A DNA stretch of 64,000 nt, taken from Phaeoceros laevis (Eukaryota > Anthocerotophyta > Anthocerotopsida > Notothyladales). Made by a program: the position numbers and the translations under genes. The stretch lies in assembly GCA_049999765.1 (NCBI GenBank), contig JBNGIQ010009365.1, positions 25,484-89,483 of the forward strand, written 5' to 3'. The notes beneath the pieces are model-generated. The model searched no databases, was not told the origin of the DNA, and saw nothing but the letters and a program-made list of their open reading frames with translations. Below are positions 22,346 through 34,394 of the stretch, piece by piece; position 1 is the stretch's first letter, and each line of letters opens with the position of its first letter.

Positions 22346-23354
22346 TTAAAAGTCGGTCTCAATGTTCTTGCCAGGGACGCATCCTGCTCTGGTCGATTTC
22401 TGCACAACTGGAGCATCGTACGCGTACAATGTCTCGCTGATTTTCTCCAGCCTCTTGGTTGGTTGGTTGAGGGCAACGGCCAGTGCCCGCGCTGGCAATT
22501 CGAAGAGAGCCTGAGCTGCGATCTGCAGGCACGAGCAGGAGTTGAGTTAGTTAACCCATTCCTTCCTCAGTCTCCTCCAAATGCACAAAACCATGGTCAA
22601 CAAAAACATCGACTCCATGCTTGTCCACCAACTTACCAGAGACCCAGGATTTTCGCTGTTGAGCGACGACAGGAACTCTGCGTCCTCGGTTCCAACATTC
22701 AACTCAAAGTGCAGCATTCCGCGTGGGAAGACTGTAACGTCGCCTGGGTACAAAATGTTGATGTGCGCCGTTCCTGCGATTCAAATCTCCTCAGGACCAT
22801 CCGGTCACTTCAAAATCCTCCAATCGCAAACTTGCGCAATGCCAAGTCACAGCAAGCAACGTTAAACCGTACCAGAGGTGTCGACAAAGCCCACTTGCAG
22901 CGGCCCGCCCGACAACATGGTGAGAACCTCTGTCGCTCGCGGGTGGGTGTGAGGCAGATTCTCCCCGCACGGAAACAGCGTGAACCTCACCACAGTGATG
23001 CCTTGCGACCTACACATGAAATTTACATCGCCCCACGCAACACAGTCAGTCTTGGAACAGCTCGCAATATGCATCCGCACCGGAAGCTCAAGCCGACGCG
23101 TACTTGAGGGCAGGGAACCGCGAGACGGGAAGATCGGCACGGATGCCGCCGGGTCCCTTCACGCCCGTGTTTTTTACTACGTCGCGGAACACGAAATCCT
23201 CCACTCCTGCCGCGAAGTCCGTGAGAGGGTCGGGATCCGCAGCCCCCACCATTTGCACGCTCGCGGAGAGCAGGATGATCATCAAAGAAGCCACACAAAG
23301 AGCTCCACCCAGGCGGAGCACTCGCTTCGAGACCATAGCTACCGCACCAGGCAC
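22346..23354 (-). CDS. Germin-like protein (cupin)
   Basis: Four exons on the minus strand, 23354-23104, 23009-22873, 22773-22637 and 22522-22346, join in phases 2, 1 and 0 to 233 residues. It has an N-terminal signal peptide (hydrophobic SLMIILLSASVQMVGA) and then ADPDPLTDF, the usual start of mature germins. Germin box 1 is PHTHPRATE, with two metal-binding His and the Glu, and box 2 is GDVTVFPRGMLHFELN with the third His. It should be a secreted, Mn-binding cupin of the cell wall, possibly with oxalate oxidase or superoxide dismutase activity. The mature N-terminus has no cysteine, so the disulfide typical of germins is missing. An alternative start is the second Met seven codons in. Confidence 0.9.
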
Positions 23355-23508
23355 GTCTAATCAACCGCAGCGGCGCAGGAAACGACGTTTATTGAGCCTC
23401 CTCTCCTCCTGAGCAGCCCCTGGCGCAGATCGAGAGTGAAGGCAGACCGTGTCACTCTTGAAGGAGAAGCGGATTGTGTGATACTCTTCCAATCGGAGGG
23501 CGACTCCA

Positions 23509-23519
23509 TTTATATATGC
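23509..23519 (-). promoter_or_regulatory. Candidate TATA box of the germin-like gene
   Basis: On the minus strand the sequence reads CATATATAAAT about 155 bases before the ATG. Confidence 0.45.
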
Positions 23520-23933
23520 CGGCGCCTCCTCCGGCTGCGGAGTGACCTGTTGACGAAGAATGTGACTGCGGACTGACGGCTTGACTTGTAGGCAAGCGTG
23601 TCGGAGTCGAATTGATCCGACCCTAGTTTCCTTGCTCGCGACGGTTTCCACTTTCAGACGTGGCAACGTCGAACACGCGTAACGGTGGACTGGCCCAAAG
23701 AAAAGGACTGGATAAGTACTAGGACCTCGATAGACCAGACTTCATTCCGTTGGTGGATGGTTGTCGCAATTAACGTGAAGGATAACGTAAAGAATGTACA
23801 AACACAAAGTTCAACAAACAACACAGGTCGGTCACATTAGCAGACGAGCCGACCGCTAAGTGAGCTGCAGAAAATGGGGGTGACGGAAGTGAAGCTTCAC
23901 CTAACCGGCTGCACTCTGATATCACCAGTGAGA

Positions 23934-26505
23934 TCACCAAGCACCACCATTGGTGCGTGGTGCTGTTCCTGACCTATTCCTACTCCTGGTTGTCATGTAG
24001 GGCGGCACTGGGGCAGCAGGGCCGTTTCTGACAATCTCGTCCTCCAGGACATCGTAGTCCGAGTCTTCGTCTTCCACGGCCATACTCCTCTGTCGAGGCA
24101 TGCTTGGTGCACTGGGAGCAATAGTAGGATATAAGGGAGGTTGTGCTGAAGGCGGCATTGAGGCCTGCATGAGGGTAGACACAATCCAGAATCATGCCGT
24201 GAAGCTAACCTTTCAGCAGGAAGCCCAAAAAGACAAACTCAACACCAAGACTAGATGCACATATGGAAAGGTAGAAAAAGATGAACCAAGCAGGCAGGAC
24301 GAAAGGACCCAGAAGAGGAAGCTCATGTTGCCAGCCAGGAGAGGTCACTGGAACTTATGCCCTATAGATACAGTCTTGTTGATTGCTGCTTTTGACTCGA
24401 TGTAACACCTGGCGTGCCTCATTGCCTACCTTGCCTGAACCTGAACCTGAGCTTGACCTAGATGGTGGGGGCGGTGCCTGCCTTTGAGGCGACGCCTGCA
24501 TCACAAATTGGAAAGACAACCAGCCAAGTTTCTGAAATGTCAAAACAAAGAACCAGAAACAATTCATAGATGAACTCCAGCAACTGCAGACCGTAAGTCT
24601 TGGTCAAACATTTCCACGACTGACGGAGCCGAACACAGCCACTGGGCAATGACTTGCCCCAAGAGTAACAGCGAAATCTCAAATTTTGATTTGAATGGCT
24701 CGTTAAGGAGATTCATGCCAGAGAGGAAGTCTGGATCGTTTGGTTGATGCAGAGATTTCTTCTTTTTAGTCAAATATCCACTACTGTGCAGCTCTTGGTA
24801 CAGCAATAAGTCAATCTCTTGGAAGACGATTATTGCTGCAGAGGACCACTCAGACTCAAACTGTCAACCTTTCAGTCGTCAAATTCACGCAAATATTATC
24901 TACAGCTATTAAAGAGACTCTAAACCCACCCCCAAACGTACACTGCCCTATAGGTAAGTGGCTCTAACATGAAGCCGACGAGGTTCAACTAGGATTCATT
25001 TGATCCAGACGAGCAGTCTTAGATGCCGTCCTTTCCATCACATAACCAAAGACAGGTGGTGGCATAGATAGACCCCTAAATTTCTTTCCGGATCATATTT
25101 CGGATTATCACCCAGCCATTCTGTACGGAAAGGTGTGGAGTGTAGAAAATTAGTATCAGGGCAGAGGAATCACTTCACCACAGATGGATTCAGATTAAAG
25201 GATGGTGTTTGTAGGGAACCTATGCTAGCCAAGGTAGCATATTAAGTAATAACGAACTGAGGTTATGTACAGAACAGATGATTACCTGAGGCCGCTGGGG
25301 TCTAGCTGACTGGGAAGCAACATACTGCAGAAGCTCGATGAATCTAGCCTGAAAGTACGTGGAGCCTCTTATCCAATAGAAAAACAGCCAATCACCAGCT
25401 CTTGTTCGTAACTCATTCAGGTTGCGGTCGATCTCCAACTCATGCTTAGCCACAAATGGCTTCACAAAAGTTGAGTAGACATATGTGGTTCCCTGAACAC
25501 CAGAATAAAAAGTTCGGGTTATTCTCTCAAGGCCAACCAACTATGGTCGTACATAGCCACATATGGCTTCAGGTAAACTTCATACACAGTTTGCGCTCCC
25601 TGAACAACAGAATCCAAAGCAGAAGAACGACTTAGCAAGAATGGAATTGAGGGACGGCTGGACTCAAGTGTGGCGGTATGCATTTTCTGTGAACTTGAGA
25701 AACCGGCTTACAATTGGTCTCAGCTCTGTAACGAGGTGATCAATGAGTGATCGAGATAGGTTATGCAGTACAAGCAAGCAGCAGAACGACCATGAGAAAG
25801 CCATACCCTTGTCTTGGGATACCAGAGATAGATAATGAAAGCAAGCTTGGCCTCGCTATACATTGGAACCCTGCACAAAAATGGCAAGCTGTCAGCATGC
25901 TTGCAGAAAACACCAGCAACAATTACATGGATTCATTTCTGGGCCTAACGTTTTTTCTACTGAGGTGAGGACATGGATTACTACTGCGGAGTGGCCACCT
26001 GCGAGACCAGGTGGTAAACCCTGCCCAAAGCACGAATACATACCATGAGATAAGGGCATCACAGACTCTCTCCATCACTGTTACCATTGCTAGAATCATC
26101 CTACAGCACATCAGTCATCTCCAGTTATTTGCTGGGCATTTTTAGGCATTTGGCAACTATCACGTCGGACAATGTCAAAAATCACTTCAAAGAAAAGCAA
26201 TGGCAGAATCTAGAGAAGAATATACCAATATTGGCACCAGAAACGCAAATTCTCTATTTCGGCCCTGTTCCTCTCCACAGCCTTGAAGCACTCATAAGCA
26301 GGATATATGTACCCCAGCACCATTCTGCGTTCAGCAAAAAGCACCACCTTGAGTAACTGTAGCAAGCCTTAACGATACCAGCCACGTGAAATAGGCCACC
26401 GATGCGTAACAACTATGGCACCCAGCTGAAAACAAAATGCTTGAACGTTTGCCAGGTAAAGCTCCAAGCTTACATGATGCCTCGGGTGATGAAGGACCCC
26501 ACCAT
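23934..26505 (-). CDS. HVA22-like protein (TB2/DP1/HVA22 family)
   Basis: Seven exons on the minus strand, 26505-26474, 26324-26226, 26100-26044, 25870-25807, 25492-25286, 24495-24430 and 24164-23934, chain in frame to 251 residues. Key words in order are MVGSFITRG, MVLGYIYPAYECFKAVE, ERVCDALISW, VPMYSEAKLAFIIYLW, GTTYVYSTFVKPF, AKHELEIDRNLNELRTRAGD and LLQYVASQ. This is the TB2/DP1/HVA22 domain of the longer plant members (HVA22-like i/j), reticulon-like ER proteins that shape membranes and often respond to stress. The C-terminal 100 residues are Pro/Ser-rich with an acidic patch (EDEDSDYD). Intron 5 is long (790 nt) compared with the others. A decayed extra copy of exon 5 lies in intron 4. 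Confidence 0.9.
25519..25599 (-). repeat. Duplicated, degenerate copy of HVA22-like exon 5
   Basis: On the minus strand this lies just upstream of exon 5. An identical acceptor context (GTTCAG|GGA) opens a 26-codon frame reading GAQTVYEVYLKPYVAM..., alignable with GTTYVYSTFVKPFVAK of exon 5. It diverges after that and ends in TAA. It could be a dead exon copy or an alternative exon that would truncate the protein. Confidence 0.6.
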
Positions 26506-27429
26506 GGCTGTACTCTCAAAAAACAAGCCGAATTTCTGCGAGAGGACACCCTCCAGATCCGTTCTGGAAGCTGTCAGATAACCTGAGTATAGACGTTGAA
26601 CATGTTCTATCAGTGACCAAGAATCGCTCACAACCAATAGCGGTAGTGATTAAAAACACAGATCTGATCAATAGAGGCTCTTGAGAAAGGCGCTTAGACC
26701 TAGCAATGACATGGTAAGTTCAACGTTTCTATACTGCTTGTCCCAGACATGACTCAGTATTGAGCAATGCTGGACAAGAAATATACTTATGAACGAACTT
26801 GAATTTAGGCCTATCCAATCATCACAACCAGATATCCTTCTCTCCAACATCAAACAATGGCACAAACCCACACTAACTAGTGCTGCACAAACCTAAATAA
26901 GGAAGATCACAACGGACACGCAACCTCTGTTCCTTGTTGTCAAATCATTACGCCTCCAGTCCTCGCGAGGTTTAAGTGCGCGTCGCATCCAAAATCCCCT
27001 ATGGAAGTTTCACCGCAATACGAAGCTGGAGAAGGCTGCTAGAAGTAGTGCCAACACAAACAGGTCTCCTTCCTAGGCGCACCGGCTCAAATTCCATCAA
27101 CCAGACCGCATTGTGGGCACCATGCAATCTTTCAAACCCAGGCGCTAGTGTTCGACAATTAGTCCGACCCAGGGAGTCCAAAGCTTCTCATTCATTTGCC
27201 GTGGAGAGCAACAAAGCCCCAGAGCGCTTGATGGCAACTCGGTCACGGATCCGGAGGCAGAAGGCGACGGCACGAGTGTGGTCCCGCGCTGGAGGACCGA
27301 CAATTGCCATGGCGTGAAGCGGGCACGATCGCACGAAAGGACTCTCTTGTCCTTCTTTTTCGTGCGGTCAGCCGATGGAGGGTTTTCCCAGGAAGGGGAA
27401 GCACTGCAGCATTCAAACGTGCCAGAGGA
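26506..27429. other. Intergenic region, 5' side of the HVA22-like gene
   Basis: No gene is recognised with confidence. On the minus strand a short open frame starts at 27311 (MAIVGPPARD...), of unknown meaning. The stretch ends at an assembly gap. Confidence 0.35.
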
Positions 27430-27529
27430 NNNNNNNNNNNNNNNNNNNNNNNNNNNNNNNNNNNNNNNNNNNNNNNNNNNNNNNNNNNNNNNNNNNNNNN
27501 NNNNNNNNNNNNNNNNNNNNNNNNNNNNN
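27430..27529. other. Assembly gap of 100 N
   Basis: One hundred consecutive N, a conventional gap of unknown true length, between the HVA22-like gene and the glycyl-tRNA synthetase gene. Confidence 0.98.
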
Positions 27530-27599
27530 CTACCAAATCAAAACCGGACTTTTAGGGAAGGAGTCCGAAAAGGACTCGTAGTCTGAAGGCAGAAAATGC

Positions 27600-27725
27600 T
27601 AAAACCGGGGTACAAGTCCGCAATTCTTCAGAACACCGATGAGACGAAACCTCTAAAACCCTGCAGCTCAAGAGGCCACGCGGCCAGACATTTCAACAGA
27701 GTAGTCACTACTGATCAGAATGGCG
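27600..27725 (+). repeat. Promoter/5' leader of the glycyl-tRNA synthetase gene, duplicated at 33.7 kb
   Basis: Words such as CTGCAGCTCAAGAGGCCACG, CAGTCACTACTGATCAG with a following AATGGC, and GGGGTACAA.TCCGCAA recur in the same order and strand at 33686-33856. Confidence 0.8.
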
Positions 27726-30220
27726 AACGTGCATCTTGGTCTGAGTGCAGACAAGTACCGGGAGCTGCTTCAGAACACGCTGTACCAGCGCAAGTTCATC
27801 ATTCCCTCATTCAGCATCTACGGGGGAGTTGCTGGCCTTTACGATTACGGCCCGCCAGGCTGTGCAATAAAGCAGAATGTGCTGGCCTACTGGCGGAAGG
27901 TGCTTGTTTGCGCTCGCAGTTGTGTTTTGTCTGAAGAATTTTGTCCTTGTTCTTGGGCTTGAGGGTTAGGTGGCTGCCTCTCGGTTTTGCAGCATTTTAT
28001 TTTGAAGGACAACATGCTGGAGGTGGATTGCCCCAGTGTCACTCCCGAAATTGTTCTCAAGGCGTCGGGCCACGTCGACAAGTTCACAGACTTGATGGTT
28101 AAAGACGTAGTCACTGGAGATTGCTACCGGGCTGATCATCTTGTCAAGGAGGATATTTCTCTTAAGTTGGATCAAGACCCTAGCCTTGATGAGGCGACGG
28201 TGCGCGACTTGAAGCATACTCTTGCGGTTCTGGATGATTTGAACGCCGAGCAGCTGGGTGCCAAGCTGAAAGAATTGGGCGTCAAGTCGCCAAACAAGAA
28301 TGCCTTGTCGGATCCGTACCCATTCAATTTGATGTTTGCTACTTCGATTGGGCCAGCTGGCAATGCTCCAGGGTACGTATCGTAGCAGGCTTCGTAAGCA
28401 AGAAAACTGAGAATTAGTAGAGTTTGGTTTGTTCTAACATCACTGGCTACGCTGCTCTGCAGTTATTTGCGCCCTGAGACAGCACAGGGTATTTTTGTCA
28501 ATTTCAAACATTTGTATTACTACAATGGCAACAAGTTGCCTTTTGCAGCTGCACAGATTGGTCAGGCATTCAGGAACGAGGTAAAATCAGATTGCCTTGG
28601 GATGCTGTGTAGTGTTCTGCCACTCTTGATTAGTCTTCATTTTCCGACAGCCAGTTCGTTTATTTGGCAGATTGCTCCGCGGCAAGGTCTGTTGAGGGTG
28701 CGAGAGTTTGTCCTGGCAGAAATTGAGCATTTTGTCGATCCCGATGACAAATCACACCCAAAGTTTGCTGAGGTTGCGGACTTGGAGTTCCTTTTGTATC
28801 CTCGGCTGGAGCAAACAACCGGGAAAGATTCAGTGAAGACACGACTCGGAGATGCAGTTTCAAAGGTAAGACTTTGTGCTCTGATTGCATGAGGATGTGC
28901 AGACGTGGGATATTGTTTTGGTGCAGAACTGATGGTTTATGTGGTTGAACAGGGAACAATCAATAATGAGACTCTTGGGTACTACATCGGAAGAGTCTAT
29001 TTGTTTCTTAGCACCGTGGGGATTCAAGTTGATCGTCTCCGTTTTAGACAACACCTGCAGAATGAGATGGCGCATTATGCAGCTGACTGCTGGGATGCAG
29101 AAATACATTGTTCGTATGGTTGGATAGAGTGTGTGGGACTTGCGGACAGATCTGCTTATGACCTCAAGGCTCATGCAGTAAGTTTCACTAACTAAATGCT
29201 CTTCAACACTCTCCCAGACTTGTTTATCTAAAGATCTTGAACATGATCTATACCAGGACAAAAGCAAGGAGAAGTTGACAGCTTACGAGAAGTATGATGC
29301 ACCACGGGAGGTTGAGGTATGAGAAGTTCGAAGCTAGTACAGTTCCTTGTACTTCATTGATTTGATCTCTATAGAGAGGTATAAATCTACTAATATTTGG
29401 ATTTCTTTTGGCAGGCAGTGAAGATTGAGCCTGACAGAAAAGAAATTGGCAAGACCTTCAAGAAAGAACATCCTCTTGTACTGCAAGCTCTGGAGGTCTG
29501 TCCGAACGTTTCAACACAAAAAGGCACTCTGCATTTGTATAATGCGAGGGGAAATGACATTGTTGTTAATTACAGGCTTTGTCATTTGAGGAAAGGCTGG
29601 ACCTCAAGGCAAAACTGGAGCTGGAAGGTGAAGCGCAGTTGGTACTGTGCAACTCTGATAAAACGTTCACAATCACGAAGAAGATGATCATAATCAAACA
29701 AGAGCGAGATTTGGAGTCAGGGAGAAGTTTTATTCCATCTGTGATCGAGCCATCATTCGGTATTGGTCGAATAATCTATTGCTTATTTGAGCATAGCTTC
29801 GACACTCGGCCCAGTAAAGCAGGAGATGAGGAGTTCAGCTATTTCCGGTTCTCTCCTTTGGTTGCTCCAATCAAGTGCACGGTGTTCCCCTTGGTTCAAA
29901 ATGGACAGCTAGTTGAGCGGGCAGAAAAAATTGCTCTAGAGCTGACCTCTGCAGGTGTTGCTAACAAGATAGATACCACCGGAACATCCATTGGCAAGAG
30001 ATATGCCCGCACAGACGAGCTTGGTGTACCTTTTGCCATCACAGTGGATTTTGAGCCAGGTACCGTAACTCTACGGGAGAGGGACTCTAAATCACAGGTT
30101 CGGGTGCCAGATGACAAGGTTGCTCAGGTGGTCCGGGACACAGCTGATGGCAGGGTCACATGGTCAAAACTCCAAACGGAGTATCCGGCTGTTACAGTGG
30201 AAGGTGGGTCCTCGTTGTGA
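27720..30220 (+). CDS. Glycyl-tRNA synthetase (class II, eukaryotic type)
   Basis: Eight exons, 27720-27899, 27993-28372, 28463-28580, 28671-28865, 28953-29177, 29257-29316, 29415-29495 and 29576-30220, chain in frame to 627 residues. Introns are 79-98 nt with GT-AG ends. The enzyme charges tRNA-Gly with glycine. Landmarks are [17 protein letters not shown] near the start, [13 protein letters not shown], motif 2 ([17 protein letters not shown], formed across an intron), motif 3 ([13 protein letters not shown]), and the C-terminal anticodon-binding domain ([12 protein letters not shown] to [10 protein letters not shown]). An in-frame stop at 27702 fixes the start, so no transit peptide is encoded unless an upstream exon exists. 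The gene is tail-to-tail with the WDR46 gene. Confidence 0.95.
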
Positions 30221-30574
30221 CCCGGCCTAGATCTTACTCAATGTTGAATTCTCTTGCCTTGCGTGTCCAGTCTTTCTTAAGTCGACATGTTAGCATTACT
30301 GAATATCTCGTATGTGAACAGGATGAATTTGCTCTAGACGGGCAGTTGATCGAGGGGTCGCTGGGCACTGCGTACCTCTCGATGTAATGTCTGCCAACTG
30401 TGCAGGCGTGATGCCGACCCAATCTGCCAAGTATTTTCGAAATTTACAGTGGAACTTTACACCCGGTCTTAGCATTTATGTCTCGATGGACCCTAGACAC
30501 ATGGACATGTGACTCAGTTTCTGAAATGTTCGTGTGACCTTGAAGGTTAAATCAGAATGAATTGTCATACTCTA

Positions 30575-31025
30575 ACCTGACTGCGATGTATGGACTCTTC
30601 CATAGTTGCTGGACATGAGTACCTTGTCACCCTCAGAACTGGGCATGGCGCTGGAGGTGAGGGTGCGGGCCGTGTCAAAATTTTCAGCCATATTGACAAC
30701 ATGGCTGTCATCGTTTTCTCGCGAAGCGCTGCAATCTACTGGCAGTGATCCATCCTCTGAATTACCCTGAACGACATTTCATCTGATCTCAAATTACCTG
30801 ACCTCGACGTATGGACGTACTCTTCCATAGTTACTGGTCATGAGTACCGAGTTCGCTCCTCAGAACTAGGCATGAGTTCAGCAAGCGCTAGAGTTGAGGT
30901 CGCGGGCCGTGTCAAAATTTCAGCCATACTACTAACATGGCTGTCGTTTTCTTGCGAAGCGCTGCAATGCTACTGGCAGTGATCCATCCTCCGAAGCACC
31001 ATGAACGACATTGGATCTTGCGTGT
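30575..31025. repeat. Tandem duplication of the 3' end of the WDR46 gene
   Basis: Segments 30575-30790 and 30805-31025 are degenerate direct copies (GGGCCGTGTCAAAATTT, ACATGGCTGTC, GAAGCGCTGCAAT, CTGGCAGTGATCCATCCTC in both). The second contains the true last codons of WDR46 (stop at 30932). The first is a non-coding copy beyond it. Confidence 0.85.
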
Positions 31026-33625
31026 TCCCTATTCTGCTCCGCAATAACTGGTCGCTTCTCCATGATGATGTTGGTTTGCTTTTTCCTGTACCGCTTGCTG
31101 GGTTTATTGCGTCCTTTTGTCTTTTTCTTTTCCTTCACAGCCTTTCCTGCAGCAGTTTCTGCAACCCTGTTTGCTTCTATAGCCTGCCTATCCTTGTCAG
31201 CCTGATTCTCCTTGGCACTCTTTTGCAAAGTTCCTATCTGCTCGGGGTCGAGGACAATCATTTCTGGCTGCAACTTGTCCAGCAAAGAATGTACCTCAGC
31301 TTCTCGTCGTTGTCTAGTGGTCGCAAAAGGATTGGCGACATAAGTATCGAAGTTGGGCTCCCCAGACCCTGGAACCAGGAGGGAGGTGAATCCTGATGCA
31401 TGTCCTACACCTAGAACATCTTCATAGGGACAGAAAGCTATATCCTGCACCTGTGCACCCTTCCATATCCTGTGTTTCATGTATGGCACCGTTTGCTTTG
31501 TAGCCAGGGCATCCCTCCATATCTCAATACCCGAGCCTGCTCCAATTGCAAGCATGCCTCTCTGGCTAATTTCGATAGACTTTGGTGTGGTGGGCGAGAA
31601 ATAAGTGTGAAGAGGTGTATATTTCCGGACATCCCAAACCTTCACCTTACCATCATAACCTGCTGTGACCATATGCTGGCCCTCGGAGTTGAAGGCCACT
31701 GCTGTGACAGGGCCCCTGTGACACAGCATTGTCACCAGTGGACTACCTAGATTTGGGCTCCACATAGTAACAGTACCATTGTTGTGACCAAGGCCCAGAA
31801 CGGCATTGTACGGGTTCATTCGCATCACCTCACATGCACCCAACCTTGTCCTATGCTGGGCGACAATGTGACCTGTACTGGTATCTTGGTAACGCAAAAC
31901 TCCTGCCTTGTCTGTCGTGGCTAACAGAAAATGCAGAGGAAGAAACTCGAGCTTCAGGACTCGCAAGTGGTCCTGCAGCACGGAACTGAACGTCACATTC
32001 TGCAGAGGCCATAAGATGGTTCTTGTCATCCATTGCTACGAGAACTTTGACACACCTTCATGCAATGTAGCTCAACTCCTTTCTTGTCATAAATGTAAGT
32101 ATACCTGCAGGACGGACTGTCAACATTGAGCAGACAAGAGAAGTAAAAGACCACAGACTCACAGGCATGGAAATATCTTACTTCTTCTGAGCTGCAACCA
32201 AAAACAACTCATTATGTAGAAACTTCACATCGCGGACTGTTTCTCGAACCTGCCAAAGACAGTGTAGGAAATGCGCTACAGACGAAGCTTGCCACTAACA
32301 ATAGCAAGCTCATTTGCTTCTTCCAAAGATCAACTTTCCTACTTGATTTGCCTTACTTGGAATTCTGTAACTAGCTTGGACGATTTCCAGTCCATAATCG
32401 CAATGTGTCCCCTTCTTCCACCTAACACCATATGCCGCCCTGTAGCCGTATAGTCCATGCTGTACGGTCCAAGATCTGTTGAAATGCACCTCGCACCGAG
32501 TAGGCGAAAGGTATTAGGAAACCCACAAGAGCCTGCCCTGTAGAAAGGCCTAAAAGTAGACGCTTCTTAGTCCTTTCACAACCTGGTAGGTTTAAGTCAA
32601 AGGCCTTTTTGGCACTTGATACATCCACTTCTTGGACAATTGCCTCCTGAGAGAAGTTACGAGTCTGCTCCAAGCCCTCTGCTTCTAGGTACCCTCCAGT
32701 ACTTGGCAACAGCCACTAAAATAGACAACTAGGATATGTCAGCTGACAGAAAGTTCAGCCGCCAAATTGAACAGAACACAGACTCGAGGTGCCGAGGTTC
32801 AAGAGATACAAAAGCCAAAGCGAATACCTGCTCGACTTCAGCAGCCCCCACAGCGGCCTCACCATAAAGCTTTTCTCTTCCAAGAAGCTGACCTTTAAGT
32901 TTCTTATCTGTGAGGCCCTGTACGTTTCTTTAGAAGTCAGACAACTGAGCTAAACGATACAATTCCCTCAACGGAAATCCATGACATACAGTGTCGTAAT
33001 GAACACCACTCAGCCTTAGGTCAAGAATAAAAGATACGACATACTTTCACTGCAACCCTTTCCCCACGCATGTACTTCGCAATCTGTGAGCGGACTTTCA
33101 TTTGTCTCTGGAGCAACAAAAATCAGAGAATTCAAAAACAGCGTATTTGTCGCAAGCTGCAAAACGTCTATCCTCGAGTACAAGTGTTCTGGTAAAATTG
33201 GTAGGAAACCAACCTCGTTGAAGATCCGGCTTTCTTTCGCCTTCTTCTGTTTCTTGTTTTGTAATGCAGCCTGCATCCACAGTTTCAAGCACTTGCTGCT
33301 GAGAGTGCTGCAGTTGCATGCCGCAGTAAGGTATAGAATGGTCCTAGACATTGGACAAGCTCAAGCGAACTCCAATGATCCACCGTCCAGTTGGGAAAAC
33401 AGCAGAACCTTCATTTCTCCTGCCTGCTGAAGCACTTTGCGCTTGCGAGTCTTCTTGGGAGTCCCGGCTCCCGTGTTTTTGTCCGGAACCTGCAATTGTC
33501 ACGTTCGTTACACGCGCTTGTTCCAAACACACCATCAATAGAAGATGGAAACCACGAGCAAAAGATATACATCCAGCACCAGGACATGCCTCATCCGCCT
33601 CCGTCGGCGGTACGGAGATCGCCAT
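30932..33625 (-). CDS. WDR46/Utp7 homologue, U3 snoRNP WD40 protein
   Basis: Ten exons on the minus strand give 597 residues: 33625-33533, 33489-33409, 33270-33214, 33107-33045, 32917-32828, 32715-32583, 32475-32357, 32249-32182, 32104-32056 and 31972-30932. All phases agree, though the first three joins are less certain. The N-terminus is basic, as expected of a nucleolar protein. Recognisable words are GRHMVLGGRRGHIAIMDW, RDVKFLHNE, LEFLPLHFLLATTDKAG, NPYNAVLGLGHNNGTVTMW, GYDGKVKVWDVRKY and CPYEDVLGVGHASGFTSL, then the BING4-type C-terminal domain (PGSGEPNFDTY...LLDKLQPEMI). The family acts in the small-subunit processome that matures 18S rRNA. A Lys-rich tail follows. Confidence 0.93.
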
Positions 33626-33685
33626 AGCCCGACACTACTGCAATCCAACAGTAAGGAATTTGAGCTGAAGGCTGGAAGATCCAAG

Positions 33686-33856
33686 CATCGGGGTACAATC
33701 CGCAAATCTTCAGAGCCCTGATGAGTCCTCCCGAAAGACGAAACCCTGCAGCTCAAGAGGCCACGCGGCCAGTCATTTCAACATCGGCTGCCTCAGAACT
33801 TGCGTTGGCGCGCCATATATAGGCGACAGAGCAGTCACTACTGATCAGAATGGCAC
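33686..33856 (+). repeat. Second copy of the glycyl-tRNA synthetase promoter/leader
   Basis: Parallels 27600-27725 in order and orientation, with an extra block containing GCCATATATAGGC (TATA-like). After the copied start context (CAGAATGGC) the reading frame stops at once (ATG GCA CCA TAA), so only the 5' flank was copied. It lies just upstream of the WDR46 gene, on the opposite strand to that gene's transcription. Confidence 0.8.
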
Positions 33857-34394
33857 CATAAACCAGCTCCGGTACCGAGCAACAAAAAATTATGGTGGAT
33901 GAGGAGTGATTACTTTCGTCTTGTACCATCGCAAGCCGTTGGGAAGACAAAGCCGTACTGCCAGCGGAGCATCAACCCAGATGCCGCAAGGAAGCCGTGG
34001 AGATGGATAGCGCCAGTGCTCGAGTGGGGAGCCGGATTGAGCTGAGACAGCGACGTGCTGGAGAGTGTCACCCGGTTGAGCGCCACAATCCCCAAGGCAG
34101 AATGAGTTGCTTGCAAATTCGCTTTCCGAAGTACGAATTGCTCGCCATCGAATGTGGTGAGCACTTTACTTTCGGTGTCTCCGCTGAGACTCCTGTCAAA
34201 ATCTTGCGTATGGTTCTGCACATTTGCAGTGGAGGAGAGGGCAATGAAGGCGTGTGGGAGACATTTCTGTTTGATTCTTCCAGAGCAGGTTGAACAAGGA
34301 CAACGTAACTGGTCGCCGAGTTGCCAGCTCCGTGATTGCGGATGGGGCCTACCTGGCCATGTTGTTGATGGGACAGCTCATGGGTGCAACTCTG

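Noticed and set aside
22463-23107. 214-codon plus-strand ORF
   Set aside because: Runs across exons and introns of the germin-like gene on the other strand. The minus-strand exons have domain and splice support.
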